Part shown: positions 54,841 to 63,760 of the stretch, piece by piece
How positions within the stretch are numbered: the first letter of the stretch is position 1
Layout of the letters: each line of letters starts with the position of its first letter
DNA from: Cellvibrionaceae bacterium AOL6
GTDB lineage: Bacteria > Pseudomonadota > Gammaproteobacteria > Pseudomonadales > Cellvibrionaceae
NCBI GenBank assembly: GCA_003265435.1
Contig: NOXC01000013.1
Span: 46,186-110,185, forward strand
DNA length: 64,000 nucleotides
Reading direction: 5' to 3'
Position numbers and translations under genes: made by a program
Notes under the pieces: generated by a model
What the model saw: the letters and a program-made list of their open reading frames with translations, nothing else
Database searches by the model: none
Told to the model about the DNA's origin: nothing

Positions 54841-57252
54841 TTGCGCGGGTTGGGTTCGAAATGGGTCTTGGTAGGTTTTTTTGCCTTTTTTATATACAGT
54901 TCGAGCGCGTTGGCCAGAGACGCGGGCGCAACGGGCGCGCTTAAGCTGTTTATCGAGGCGGAGGCGAATCAAAGACCTGTCGAGGACGCAGTTGTTTATT
55001 TGAGAGGAAGGGGGGAAGCGCAACGTACCTTCCAAGCGGATTCGAAAGGTGAAGTGAATATCGAAGCGCTCGCCGCAGGGCTCTACGACATTCAGGTACA
55101 GCACCCAGGCTTTCAAAGCGTACGGCTCTCCAGTGTCCGTGTCGAAGCAAGGAAAACGACCGTGAGCTCGGTTACTATGAGCGCCGTCAGTGCGGCCATT
55201 GAAGAAACCGTCGTGACAGGCCAGAGAGTGAGCTCGGGCTTACTGAACTCCGTTGGGGCCAGTCGCATCGAGAGAGAGGCACTGCGCAGCGCAGCCGGCA
55301 GTGGTGGTGATGTGTTACGGGCATTAGACGGTTTGCCAGGCCTGTTCGGTGACAGCCAGTTTTCCACGTTCACGGTGCGTGGTAATGGCCCGCGAGACAA
55401 TCTCATCCTGGTGGATGGCATTCCCTTTGCCGATGTCGTGCATTTTTCAGAGAGCTTTGGTGATCAGGAGGACTTGGAAGGCGGTGGGCGTTATTCCGTA
55501 TTCGCTCCGAATTTGATCGCCGATGCGTCGTTTTATCCGGGAGGATGGGAAGCGGCTTACGGCGGAAAGTCGGGGTCATTACTCAAGCTGAACGTCGCGG
55601 AAGGGAACCTCGATACGCCTTATACGACTTTGCGTCTGGACATAGCGGGCTGGGAAGCGGGCTATGAAGGGCCCTCGCGCATCTTAGACAATACCTCGCT
55701 GTTGTTGTCTGCGCGGCAATATGATTTCAGCCGAATTTTTGACTTGGTGGGTGCGGAGGATATCGGCACTCCGGAGCTGACGGATGTGATATTGAAAACC
55801 ACGAGCCGATGGGGCACCGATACACAATTCAATCTTCTGATGATTCACGCCCCAGAGACCTACAGTCGAAACGTGGAAAATGTGCTCGCCTCGGACAACG
55901 AGGAGCCGGGAAATTTCGAAGATGTGTCACTCGCTCGCATCGAGAAAGACAACGATTTGCTCGCAGCCACTTTAACGAATCTGATCGGAAACCGAAGCCG
56001 AATTGAAAACCGATGGTATGTCAGATACCTGGACGAACAATCTCGCCAAGGTGAGGCCTACCCAGACCTTGTGCCGATAGGAACGCCGGCGGAGCAAATT
56101 CCGCTACGCCCCGACATCTTAGACTCACTGAGAACGGAACAGGAAACCGCGTGGCGTTTTGATTTTTATTCTGTAAACCCCATCGGCGAGTATTCCGCAG
56201 GCTGGCGGGTCGAATACTGGGATGTGGACTACGGGCTTCAGTTAAATGAACCCTGGATTCGCTATACCTATGACCAGAACGACTATCGAGAAAATGAAGA
56301 CCAGCGCTATATCGAGTTAACACCCGAATCCCTGAATAATCAATACCAAGATAGCGCGGTGAATTACACAGTGTATGTCGATCAACAGGGCGAAGCGGGG
56401 CCGGTCGATTTCAGGCTGGGCGTACGTGGCCGTCGAGACAATTTCTCTGAGCAGACTTTGCTTGCGCCTCGCGCAGGTGCGAGCTTAGCCGCTGGGTTGC
56501 GGGGGCGTTTGACATTAACGGTAGGGCGTTATTTTCAGGCACCGAGTTTTAGCGATCGGGCTTACGACCAAAACAACAGCCGTCTGAAAAATGAGGTCTT
56601 CGATCAAATCAGTGTGGGTTATGAGTACCTGTCAGACAGCGGCGTTACGGTATTTCTAGAACCGTATTATCAGGAAATGACAGACTTAATTATCGAACAG
56701 GATGGCGTCAATGAAGTCTATGCGAATACCGGTAGCGGACGTTCCTACGGTGTCGATATGGCCCTACGACGCGAATTGCTTGATGGCTGGTCGGCCGATA
56801 TCAAGTATTCCTACAATCACGCGACTGTTCGCGAACGGTCAGATGAGGCTTCGATTCCCGCGGATTTTAACCGTCCCCATATTTTCAGCATCGGTGGTGT
56901 CTGGGAGTTGAGTGAAAAATGGAAAGTGTCCGGGCGCTGGAAGTGGGCCTCTGGGCGACCCTATAACGACGCTGTTGTTTATGCAGACGTCTTACCTGAG
57001 GGGTATCCTCTACGGTATTCGAAAGAAGAGACGCGGAGGAATACCGAGCGCTATGCGAGCTATCAATCACTCAATGTGCGCGTGGATTATTGGCAGCGCA
57101 TAGGGCGCACAAATGTGATCGCCTTTCTTGATATTATTAATCTTCTAGGCTCTGAAAACCCAAACAACACACAATTTAATGAGCGGACCGGTGAGGACGT
57201 CGTGTCTGACGGCTCGGCCTTTCCGCTGTTTGGCTTCAGGCTAGAGTGGTAG
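54841..57252 (+). CDS. TonB-dependent outer-membrane receptor
   Basis: The 803-residue protein has a signal peptide (residues 8-26), a carboxypeptidase-regulatory-like domain (VEDAVVYLRGRGEAQRTF), a plug domain (VLRALDGLPGLFGDSQFSTF, VRGNGPRDNLILVDGIPFA) and a beta-barrel ending FGFRLEW with the terminal aromatic residue. It imports an unknown ligand, powered by TonB-ExbBD. The start is the TTG at 54841, 5 nt after the strong site GGAGGAGG; a GTG at 54811 has no such site. The proximity to a glycan-type lipoprotein suggests a carbohydrate ligand, which is inference. Confidence 0.9.
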   Translation: MRGLGSKWVLVGFFAFFIYSSSALARDAGATGALKLFIEAEANQRPVEDAVVYLRGRGEAQRTFQADSKGEVNIEALAAGLYDIQVQHPGFQSVRLSSVRVEARKTTVSSVTMSAVSAAIEETVVTGQRVSSGLLNSVGASRIEREALRSAAGSGGDVLRALDGLPGLFGDSQFSTFTVRGNGPRDNLILVDGIPFADVVHFSESFGDQEDLEGGGRYSVFAPNLIADASFYPGGWEAAYGGKSGSLLKLNVAEGNLDTPYTTLRLDIAGWEAGYEGPSRILDNTSLLLSARQYDFSRIFDLVGAEDIGTPELTDVILKTTSRWGTDTQFNLLMIHAPETYSRNVENVLASDNEEPGNFEDVSLARIEKDNDLLAATLTNLIGNRSRIENRWYVRYLDEQSRQGEAYPDLVPIGTPAEQIPLRPDILDSLRTEQETAWRFDFYSVNPIGEYSAGWRVEYWDVDYGLQLNEPWIRYTYDQNDYRENEDQRYIELTPESLNNQYQDSAVNYTVYVDQQGEAGPVDFRLGVRGRRDNFSEQTLLAPRAGASLAAGLRGRLTLTVGRYFQAPSFSDRAYDQNNSRLKNEVFDQISVGYEYLSDSGVTVFLEPYYQEMTDLIIEQDGVNEVYANTGSGRSYGVDMALRRELLDGWSADIKYSYNHATVRERSDEASIPADFNRPHIFSIGGVWELSEKWKVSGRWKWASGRPYNDAVVYADVLPEGYPLRYSKEETRRNTERYASYQSLNVRVDYWQRIGRTNVIAFLDIINLLGSENPNNTQFNERTGEDVVSDGSAFPLFGFRLEW

Positions 57253-57268
57253 CAGCGCTACCGAGAGG

Positions 57269-59422
57269 TCACTGCTGTGATTCTTCCTCTAGCGCTTTAA
57301 ATGACGCGGTGACTTGTTCCATGACTTTGTCACACTGGCCACTCTCGGCTGAGGCGCGGTCCATTACGCCCTTGTAGAGGAAGCTCATTCCGCCGGTCAA
57401 TACTGCAGCGCCCCCGCTGAGAAGCACGCCCTTTTTATTCAGTCCAACTCGGGGTTTAGCCAGTGTGCCCGAGAGCTTGACGAAGGGTGTCACAAACATA
57501 TCCGCACTGACGCCGACGCCCTTACGTGGCTTAGTGTTAAATTCAAAATTGAGGCTTTCATCGTTCAGGTCAACCGCGCCCGCGCCGAGCACCATCAGTT
57601 TGTCGCTCTGCATTAAAAATCCATCCACGGTACCGTCACCGGATTGAAAATCCAGCGCGATAATGCTGCATTCCCAATTACTGTAGGCTTCGTCTTTCGC
57701 GAAGGGGTTCAGTGCATGGAAAAGCTGCGCGATGATGTCACCAGAAAACCGATCGATTAATGCGTTACTGACTTTACCGGACCCTTGCTGAATTAAGATG
57801 AGGCCATCGAGGCTGGAAGCTAGCGCCCGCTGGGTGTTACCTGTCGCACGAAGTTGAATGTCGAGGTTTGTAGGGGGAATATCGTCCGGGTCAATATCCG
57901 ACCCTGCCAACAGGCCCACACGCAGTTGTTCAGCTTGGGTCTCTACGCGTATCTCACTGTCTTTGCCTTTGTGGGTGACGTTTAGGTGATTTTCGTAGTG
58001 ACCACCTTGTATGCCCGAGAACGAGGTATGGGCAACTAACGCGCCGTTGTCTAGTGATACTTCACTGTTGATATTTTTCAGCTGTGTCCCCTGTGCGATG
58101 AAGGTGTCAATGCCCACGTGGATATCGGCGTTGACGCGGTCAAGAAGCTCTAAGGGGAGCACCGCTTCAGTGAACACATACTGTGTCGAGCTTTCAGGCT
58201 CTGAGGGCTCAGGTGAGACGGATGTTGTATCTTCTTCAGGGGCCGTGTCGTGACTGTCTGCCATAAAAGGACTGAGATCGATTTTCTGACTCTCCGCCTT
58301 CAGGGTCAATGTAGGAATGTCGGACAATGTCACCGAGGCCTTCCCCTGCAAATCGCTGTCGCCCACATTTGCCAAGAAGCGCGCGAGATCAACCTTGTCA
58401 CCTTGATAATTCAGGTTACCTTCTAAGGCATAGGGGAGTTCGGGCAGGGTATTGTCGAGGTAAGTCAGCGAATCCCCCTTGATTTTCCACTGGGCTTCAA
58501 CGTTTGACGTCTCCGTGTCGACGGATGCATCTAGATTCAGTGTTAAGCCGCTTAAGGTGACTGAAAAGCCTTCGATGAGGAGTTGGCTTCCGTCTATGGA
58601 TACGCGGCCTTGCAGATCGAGGTCTTCATCGGGAAGGTTGTTTATCTCGATCATTTTGCCAATGGTCGCCAACGCGCTGAGACGCGTTTTGAAATTCACT
58701 TTGTTGTCGGGGTAAGCGTACTGAGAATTCAGCGACAATTCGCCGATCGTGCCACTTATGGACGTATGGGTTCGGTTTACCTCAGCCGATAGGTCAATGG
58801 GCAGTTCTGCAAACAGTGCTTGTACTGTGAGCGTCGAAAATTCAGGATCAGTTTTGTCGATTTGCAATGAATCGATCGCAAATGTCATCGCCTCCTCGCC
58901 CGGAGGGATGTAACGCAGTTGGATATCATTGAGTGATGCCGCGATCACTTCGACTGGAAGACGAGGTTCTAGAGGCGCGTCACTGGAAGGGACGTCATCT
59001 TCATTGTCGGCGAGCGGTTCAGTGCTCTTTGTTGGCGCTTGCCAGTTAAGTTGACCCTCGGGGCCATATTCGACCAGAACGTGTAATTCACCCACTTCGA
59101 CACGCTCTACATGAATGGGGTCTTGTAAAAGCCCACTGAGCGTCAGTTGGATGCGTGCGTGACCAAGACTCAGCATTGTCTCCTCACTGCCCCAGTCAGG
59201 GCTGCTTAGAGACGCACGTTCAACCACTAGCATTGGCCGAGGGAGCACATCAATGGAAAAGGCGCCGTCCACACGAAATTCCTGGCCAGTTGCCTCTGAA
59301 ACGAGGCGTTCGATACGCGGCTTAAGGAATTGAAGTTGTGTGAACCAAAGAAAGGTAAATAGCGCCAGAAACAGAACCAGAATACCAATGGCCAGTATCT
59401 TGACGGCTTTCAGAACGGACAT
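57269..59422 (-). CDS. AsmA family envelope protein
   Basis: The 717-residue protein has an N-terminal membrane anchor (residues 5-28) and a long periplasmic region in AsmA style (FLKPRIERLVSEATGQEFRVDGAFS, RPMLVVERASLSSPDWG, and the C-terminal GAGAVDLNDESLNFEFNTKPR). AsmA-like proteins are thought to move phospholipid between membranes. It converges on the receptor gene with 16 bp between stops. The ATG at 59422 has AAGG at 9 nt; the ATG at 59431 lies too close to that site. Confidence 0.87.
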   Translation of the reverse strand: MSVLKAVKILAIGILVLFLALFTFLWFTQLQFLKPRIERLVSEATGQEFRVDGAFSIDVLPRPMLVVERASLSSPDWGSEETMLSLGHARIQLTLSGLLQDPIHVERVEVGELHVLVEYGPEGQLNWQAPTKSTEPLADNEDDVPSSDAPLEPRLPVEVIAASLNDIQLRYIPPGEEAMTFAIDSLQIDKTDPEFSTLTVQALFAELPIDLSAEVNRTHTSISGTIGELSLNSQYAYPDNKVNFKTRLSALATIGKMIEINNLPDEDLDLQGRVSIDGSQLLIEGFSVTLSGLTLNLDASVDTETSNVEAQWKIKGDSLTYLDNTLPELPYALEGNLNYQGDKVDLARFLANVGDSDLQGKASVTLSDIPTLTLKAESQKIDLSPFMADSHDTAPEEDTTSVSPEPSEPESSTQYVFTEAVLPLELLDRVNADIHVGIDTFIAQGTQLKNINSEVSLDNGALVAHTSFSGIQGGHYENHLNVTHKGKDSEIRVETQAEQLRVGLLAGSDIDPDDIPPTNLDIQLRATGNTQRALASSLDGLILIQQGSGKVSNALIDRFSGDIIAQLFHALNPFAKDEAYSNWECSIIALDFQSGDGTVDGFLMQSDKLMVLGAGAVDLNDESLNFEFNTKPRKGVGVSADMFVTPFVKLSGTLAKPRVGLNKKGVLLSGGAAVLTGGMSFLYKGVMDRASAESGQCDKVMEQVTASFKALEEESQQ

Positions 59423-59656
59423 GCTGAACATCCTTTTTACACAGCGTACCGGGAAGTTGAACCGAGACCATACGGAACAGCCTCGCGTTACGCTCCGAAT
59501 GTAAAACAGCGCTAGTTGGATTGCAATGGTGGCGGTCAGCGCTTGGCGTTTACAATTTGCAATATCTTTGCGCTCAGCCTCGCGTTAAGCTCTCAAGCTT
59601 GTGTGTGTGCTTCGCATACCAGCACAAGAGGGATTCGTGTTTTCTGGTGGGATATT

Positions 59657-60904
59657 GTGACATCAAATAAGTGGCAATCTGCGCAGTTGAGCGCACTCTA
59701 TCATGCTCAATCTGGACGAGTGCTGGCAACGCTAACGCGTTTGCTCGGTGACATGAGCTTGGCAGAGGATATGATGCACGAAGCCTTTGTTGAAGCGGCT
59801 CGGACATGGTCAGATGAGTCGATACCGAGCAGGCCCACCGCCTGGCTGATATCAACCGCACGATTTAAGGCCATTGATGCCTTTAGGCGAGATGCGCGTT
59901 TGCGCGCATTGCATCCGACGATATTGCAACACATCGAGCAACTGGAAGATTACAACGCTGAATTAACAGAGCGGAGTATAGAAGATGATCAGCTCAGACT
60001 GATATTCTGTTGTTGTCATCCGGCCATCGATCCTCAAATTCAAGTCGCGCTCACGTTGAGAGAGGTCTGCGGTTTGTCTACTGACGACATTGCGCACGCC
60101 TTCCTCGTCTCCCCAGCCACGATGGCCCAACGGCTGGTACGTGGTAAGCGTAAAATTCGTCAAGCTGGCATTCCCTTTCTCATCCCCGAGCCCGCGCAGT
60201 TACCTGAGCGCGTGGAAGCGGTGCTCGCAGTGATCTATCTCGTATTCAATGAAGGCTATGCTGCGGCCTCAGGTGAAAATCTTCAGCGGCGAGGCTTAAG
60301 CCAAGAAGCGATCCGCTTATGCCGCTTGCTACAGGCGCTGTGCCCCAGTGCGGAATCGGAAGCGTTACTCGCGCTTATGCTCCTGATGGAGTCGCGACGT
60401 GACGCACGAATCGATGCGCAAGGCGACCTGGTGCTATTGGGGTTTCAAAACAGAGCGCGTTGGGACCATGAACTGATCCAGGAAGGCTTGACGCTGACCG
60501 AGCAGGCGCTGAAGCGGGGGCCTGCGGGTCCCTATGCGATCCAAGCGGCCATCGCCGCGCTACATGCAGAAGCGCCAAGCAGTGATGAAACAGACTGGCG
60601 CCAGATCGCGGCACTTTATCAGGTTCTCGTTGCACAAAATCCCTCACCCGTTGTGGTGTTGAATCAGGCTGTGGCTGTCGCCATGAGTGTGGGCGCCGAT
60701 GCGGGATTGACCTTGCTCGATACGATTTCTGATGAGCCAAGTATGAAGCGCTACCACCTATACCATGCAACACGTGGCGAATTACTGCGAAGAAAGGGCG
60801 AACTGGATGGCGCATTAGTGGCGTTTGAAACGGCTTGCAAGATGACGCAAAACGATGCTGAAACCCGGTTTCTAGAACGTAAACTGCAGGAGTTGACGAC
60901 GTAA
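59657..60904 (+). CDS. ECF42-type RNA polymerase sigma factor with C-terminal TPR region
   Basis: The 415-residue protein has a sigma-2 region (LYHAQSGRVLATLTRLLGDMSLAEDMMHEAF), a sigma-4 HTH (LREVCGLSTDDIAHAFLVSPATMAQRL) and a long C-terminal extension (DUF6596/TPR-like, QAAIAALHAEAPSSDETDW). That layout and the YCII gene downstream define the ECF42 group, which lacks an anti-sigma factor; the C-terminal domain is thought to control it. The GTG at 59657, 5 nt after GGTGGG, is chosen; the open frame extends 141 bp further without homology. It is divergent from asmA. Confidence 0.88.
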   Translation: MTSNKWQSAQLSALYHAQSGRVLATLTRLLGDMSLAEDMMHEAFVEAARTWSDESIPSRPTAWLISTARFKAIDAFRRDARLRALHPTILQHIEQLEDYNAELTERSIEDDQLRLIFCCCHPAIDPQIQVALTLREVCGLSTDDIAHAFLVSPATMAQRLVRGKRKIRQAGIPFLIPEPAQLPERVEAVLAVIYLVFNEGYAAASGENLQRRGLSQEAIRLCRLLQALCPSAESEALLALMLLMESRRDARIDAQGDLVLLGFQNRARWDHELIQEGLTLTEQALKRGPAGPYAIQAAIAALHAEAPSSDETDWRQIAALYQVLVAQNPSPVVVLNQAVAVAMSVGADAGLTLLDTISDEPSMKRYHLYHATRGELLRRKGELDGALVAFETACKMTQNDAETRFLERKLQELTT

Positions 60905-60945
60905 TATGGGTGTTGCCGAAAAAAAGAGCTCTTTTTTTGAACTTG

Positions 60946-60972
60946 TGTCGATTTTGACACTTTGCGTTCGAC
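60946..60972 (+). promoter_or_regulatory. ECF42-type target promoter
   Basis: TGTCGA at 60946-60951 and CGAC at 60969-60972 are separated by 17 bp. These match the -35 (TGTCGA) and -10 (CGA/TC) elements described for ECF42 sigma factors in Streptomyces venezuelae. It lies between the sigma gene and the YCII operon, where such a promoter is expected. Confidence 0.7.
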
Positions 60973-60979
60973 TATAGAG

Positions 60980-61021
60980 AAAGCGGCCTATTAACGAAGT
61001 GTTCGACCTAGGCCGCTTTTT
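60980..61021 (+). terminator. Terminator-like hairpin just downstream of the ECF42 promoter
   Basis: AAAGCGGCCTA and TAGGCCGCTTT form a perfect 11-bp stem around an 18-nt loop, followed by T5. It ends the sigma gene transcript, but it also lies at the predicted start of the YCII transcript, so it could attenuate that operon. Confidence 0.75.
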
Positions 61022-61045
61022 GACTGATCACGATAGGAGAGCGTA

Positions 61046-61120
61046 ATGGCCAAATTCAATACCGGGGCGTTTGTCACAACAAGGCCCCCATATTCGTCTT
61101 TTAAGGGGGGCGTCCGATGA
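61046..61120 (+). CDS. 24-codon ORF coupled to the YCII gene
   Basis: An ATG at 61046 follows AGGAGA by 5 nt and opens a 24-codon frame (MAKFNTGAFVTTRP and onward) whose TGA overlaps the YCII start as ATGA. The good ribosome site and the overlap support translation. It may be a leader peptide that couples translation, a small protein, or the remnant of a deleted gene. I know no homologue. Confidence 0.45.
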   Translation: MAKFNTGAFVTTRPPYSSFKGGVR

Positions 61121-61476
61121 AGTACATGTTGTTGATTTACAGCCAGGAGGCAAATTGGACCGAACAGGAGCGTATCGAATGCATGACAGAATCTGCTGCA
61201 CTTTGTGCCCGATGGGAAGAGGAGGGCGTGCTGATCGCGGCAGACCCACTGGAACCGGTGGAGACGGCGACGTGCGTTAATAAGAAGGAGGGCCGAACAC
61301 TCATTACGGACGGGCCTTTCGCCGAAACGCATGAGCAACTCGGTGGGTATTACATCGTAGACGTAGCGGATCTGGACGTGGCCATTGCGATGGCGAAGCA
61401 ATTGCCCCCCGTCTCGAAAGGAACGGTCGAAATCCGACCTATTACCGAAATACCACAACTGAATGGAGGGCAGTGA
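61117..61476 (+). CDS. YCII/DGPF domain protein
   Basis: The 119-residue protein has the family motif TDGPFAETHEQLGGYYIVDV and the preceding MKYMLLIYSQEANW strand. YCII-like proteins form ferredoxin-like dimers with a possible His/Asp active site; the biochemical role is not established. They are the standard partners of ECF42 sigma factors. AAGGGGGG lies 6 nt before the ATG. It is the first standard-size gene of the ECF42 operon. Confidence 0.92.
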   Translation: MKYMLLIYSQEANWTEQERIECMTESAALCARWEEEGVLIAADPLEPVETATCVNKKEGRTLITDGPFAETHEQLGGYYIVDVADLDVAIAMAKQLPPVSKGTVEIRPITEIPQLNGGQ

Positions 61477-61477
61477 A

Positions 61478-61831
61478 ATGAGTTATGTGGATGGTTGTCT
61501 ATTGGCCGTACCGACCGACGGCAAAATGGCGTATCTCGAGTTTGCCAAAGAAGCCGCAGCCCTGTTCAAACGGCATGGTGCATTAAAGGTTGTTGAGTGT
61601 TGGGGCGATGATGTGCCCGAAGGGGAACTGACTTCGATGTCCATGGCGGTGAAGTGCGGTAGCGATGAGACCGTCGTATTTTCATGGATTTATTGGCCAT
61701 CGAAAACCGCACGGGACGCCGGATGGAAGGCCGTGATGGGCGACCCGGCAATGGACCCTGAAGGAAAAAACATGCCTTTTGATGGAAAAAGGATGATCTT
61801 CGGGGGCTTTGATATTTTACTGGAAACGTAA
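61478..61831 (+). CDS. DUF1428 (YbaA-like) protein
   Basis: The 117-residue protein fits DUF1428: SYVDGCLLAVPTDG at the start, KVVECWGDDVPEGELTS in the middle, and DGKRMIFGGFDILLE at the end. It is a dimeric alpha-beta barrel relative of unknown function. The ATG at 61478 follows GGAGGG by 7 nt and lies 1 bp after the YCII stop. Confidence 0.9.
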   Translation: MSYVDGCLLAVPTDGKMAYLEFAKEAAALFKRHGALKVVECWGDDVPEGELTSMSMAVKCGSDETVVFSWIYWPSKTARDAGWKAVMGDPAMDPEGKNMPFDGKRMIFGGFDILLET

Positions 61832-61895
61832 CTTGAGTGCCGCTCGGTACAAGGACAAGTAGCGAGCGACCCAAGATACGAAGGAATGGAAAGTG

Positions 61896-62240
61896 ATGAG
61901 CATTGTAAAAGAAAATGAGACACGCCATAGCGCAGACGTATTCGATCTCGATCAAATACATGTGCTACACATAATGCATGATGAAGACCTAGAGAGGGTC
62001 AGGCAATTGATCGTTGCGCAAAAAATACCTGCGATCAATGACGATGCCTGCGAGCAACTCCTGCCGGACAGCCTCAGACCAGATGAATTAGCCTTGCAAC
62101 GGTGGTTGGCCAGTCTGTTAGACGAAGAAAAGCCCGCACAACAGTTCAATGCCAGTTTTGAGGCCTTAAAACTGCATTATTCAGATCTGGAACGGGGTTT
62201 TTTGGCGGGTATGGTGTACGCACTGCAAAAACGCAAATAA
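61896..62240 (+). CDS. Small helical protein of unknown function in the ECF42 operon
   Basis: The 114-residue cytoplasmic protein is acidic in its first half, helix-forming throughout, and shows no membrane segment or known motif. It has repeats of leucine-rich helices (LERVRQLIVAQKIPAIND, LALQRWLASLLDEEK). AAGGA lies 8 nt before a GTG at 61893 and 11 nt before the ATG at 61896; either may start. It sits between DUF1428 and SRPBCC genes in the same direction, so it is probably part of the operon. I do not recognise the family. Confidence 0.65.
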   Translation: MSIVKENETRHSADVFDLDQIHVLHIMHDEDLERVRQLIVAQKIPAINDDACEQLLPDSLRPDELALQRWLASLLDEEKPAQQFNASFEALKLHYSDLERGFLAGMVYALQKRK

Positions 62241-62268
62241 AGAAGCGTATTAAAGGGGAATGAAGTGT

Positions 62269-62682
62269 ATGGAAAAAATTCGTATTGAAGCTGTCGTCCA
62301 CGCAAAGATAGACACCGTTTGGTCTTGTTGGGTGGCCCCTGAGCACATTACAGCCTGGAATTTCGCAAGTGATGATTGGTGTTGTCCAAATGCGGAAGTG
62401 GAACTGCGCCCAGGTGGTCGCTATGTAGCCAGGATGGAGGCCAAAGACGGTAGCATGGGCTTCGATTTTGAAGCCGAGTATAACGAGATAGAGGAGGCGG
62501 CCTACATTAAAAAAACGATGCCGGACGGACGGTTAGTTGAAACCTGGTTCGTTGAGCAAGGCGATGCCGTAAAGGTTGTAACAGAGTTTGACGCAGAATC
62601 AGAAAACAGCGTGGAATTACAAAAGAATGGTTGGCAGGCAATATTGAATAATTTTAAACGTTATGCGGAAGGTACTACTTGA
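62269..62682 (+). CDS. SRPBCC (AHSA1-type) protein
   Basis: The 137-residue protein has the START-like fold pattern: an N-terminal strand KIRIEAVVHAKIDTVWSCWV, WNFASDDWCC, ELRPGGRYVARME and a C-terminal helix KNGWQAILNNFKRYAEG. The fold binds hydrophobic ligands; AHSA1 members are common in YCII/ECF operons. AAAGGGG lies 10 nt before the ATG at 62269, while the ATG at 62260 is too close to it. It is the last recognisable gene of the operon. Confidence 0.85.
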   Translation: MEKIRIEAVVHAKIDTVWSCWVAPEHITAWNFASDDWCCPNAEVELRPGGRYVARMEAKDGSMGFDFEAEYNEIEEAAYIKKTMPDGRLVETWFVEQGDAVKVVTEFDAESENSVELQKNGWQAILNNFKRYAEGTT

Positions 62683-62875
62683 ATCCCATGAGCGAGAAAG
62701 TGCGCGCTCCGAAATATGAGCGCAATGCCTTCGCTGTCACTCATTCCATGTTGAAGTAGAGTATTGAGTTGTCATATTGACCATATGTATGGTTTCGTAT
62801 ACAGTGGCTCCGATACGATTCATCGCTACAAATAAACTAATAATCTTAAGTTATAATAAATGGTGAGCCAATAAT

Positions 62876-63712
62876 ATGATCAAAGCTCGGTGCCTAGTTT
62901 TAGTCCTTATTTTCTCGATGACGAGTACGGCTGCGGCCAGTGCCTATAAGATTGATAAAGACTTTCTTTTACTACAGTTCGATAGTAAAACAGACGTAGA
63001 TGATCTCCACACTATTGCAGCAGTCGCAACTATTTTAAACTTAGAGCCATTTAGCGCTATACATTATCATGCTGTAGCCGGTGCATATGGAGATCAAGAT
63101 GGCTTGTACGTACCCTCTCCAAAGTTATTCGATGCGGCGTTTCCCGGAAACTGGTCGGATAACCACAATCATCCTGAGCTCGCGCTCACGACCGTCGTTA
63201 ATTTAATCGTAGCTCAATTGGATCTCGGAGCAGATATATGGGTGGTAGAAGCCGGGCAGTCGAATTTTACCGCTCGTTGGTTAAAGTATGTCGCGAAACA
63301 ACGTCCGCACCTTAATTTAAAGTCTAGGATCATCGTAGTACAGCATAGTGATTGGAATGAAGAGCAAACTAGCCCTGACGATTTGGATTTTGTAAAAAAT
63401 GAGGTGACCTATAAGAAAATACCAGATGGTAATGCTGTAGGTAACGGCTCTCCCGGGTTTAAATATCTGGAACCTTTCGATATCGAAGCGTACCTCTTCG
63501 ATTCCAATTTACGGAAGTTATGGCAGCGGGCGATCATTCTGGGTGACCATTATAATGGGCTTGATGGGAGGTACGAAAACGATGCGGTAGCGGCTGGTGG
63601 GTTAGACTTTTCCGATACCGTGGAGTTGTGTTGGATACTTGGCTTGAATGATTTAAAAAATGTGCAGGACTTCTTTAACTATGTTCGAGCCGGCGCGGTA
63701 GGGGAGCCATAG
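62876..63712 (+). CDS. Secreted nucleoside-hydrolase-like protein with altered metal site
   Basis: The 278-residue protein has a signal peptide (residues 1-22) and begins its mature part with FLLLQFDSKTDVDDLHTIAAV, which resembles the DxDxxxDD calcium motif of inosine-uridine nucleoside hydrolases. Here the third position is Lys38 instead of Asp, while Asp36, Asp42 and Asp43 remain. The gene is clearly richer in A+T than its neighbours and lies beside an IS element, which suggests transfer. It may be a hydrolase of another substrate or a binding protein. Family assignment is tentative. Confidence 0.55.
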   Translation: MIKARCLVLVLIFSMTSTAAASAYKIDKDFLLLQFDSKTDVDDLHTIAAVATILNLEPFSAIHYHAVAGAYGDQDGLYVPSPKLFDAAFPGNWSDNHNHPELALTTVVNLIVAQLDLGADIWVVEAGQSNFTARWLKYVAKQRPHLNLKSRIIVVQHSDWNEEQTSPDDLDFVKNEVTYKKIPDGNAVGNGSPGFKYLEPFDIEAYLFDSNLRKLWQRAIILGDHYNGLDGRYENDAVAAGGLDFSDTVELCWILGLNDLKNVQDFFNYVRAGAVGEP

Positions 63713-63760
63713 GTTACATTTCCTATTTTTTAGGAGGGTATACTAGAAAATACGTTGGGG

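Noticed and set aside
62688..62759. 23-codon ORF (MSEKVRAPKYERN and onward) after the SRPBCC gene
   Set aside because: It has no good ribosome site, unlike the ORF at 61046, and nothing else supports translation.
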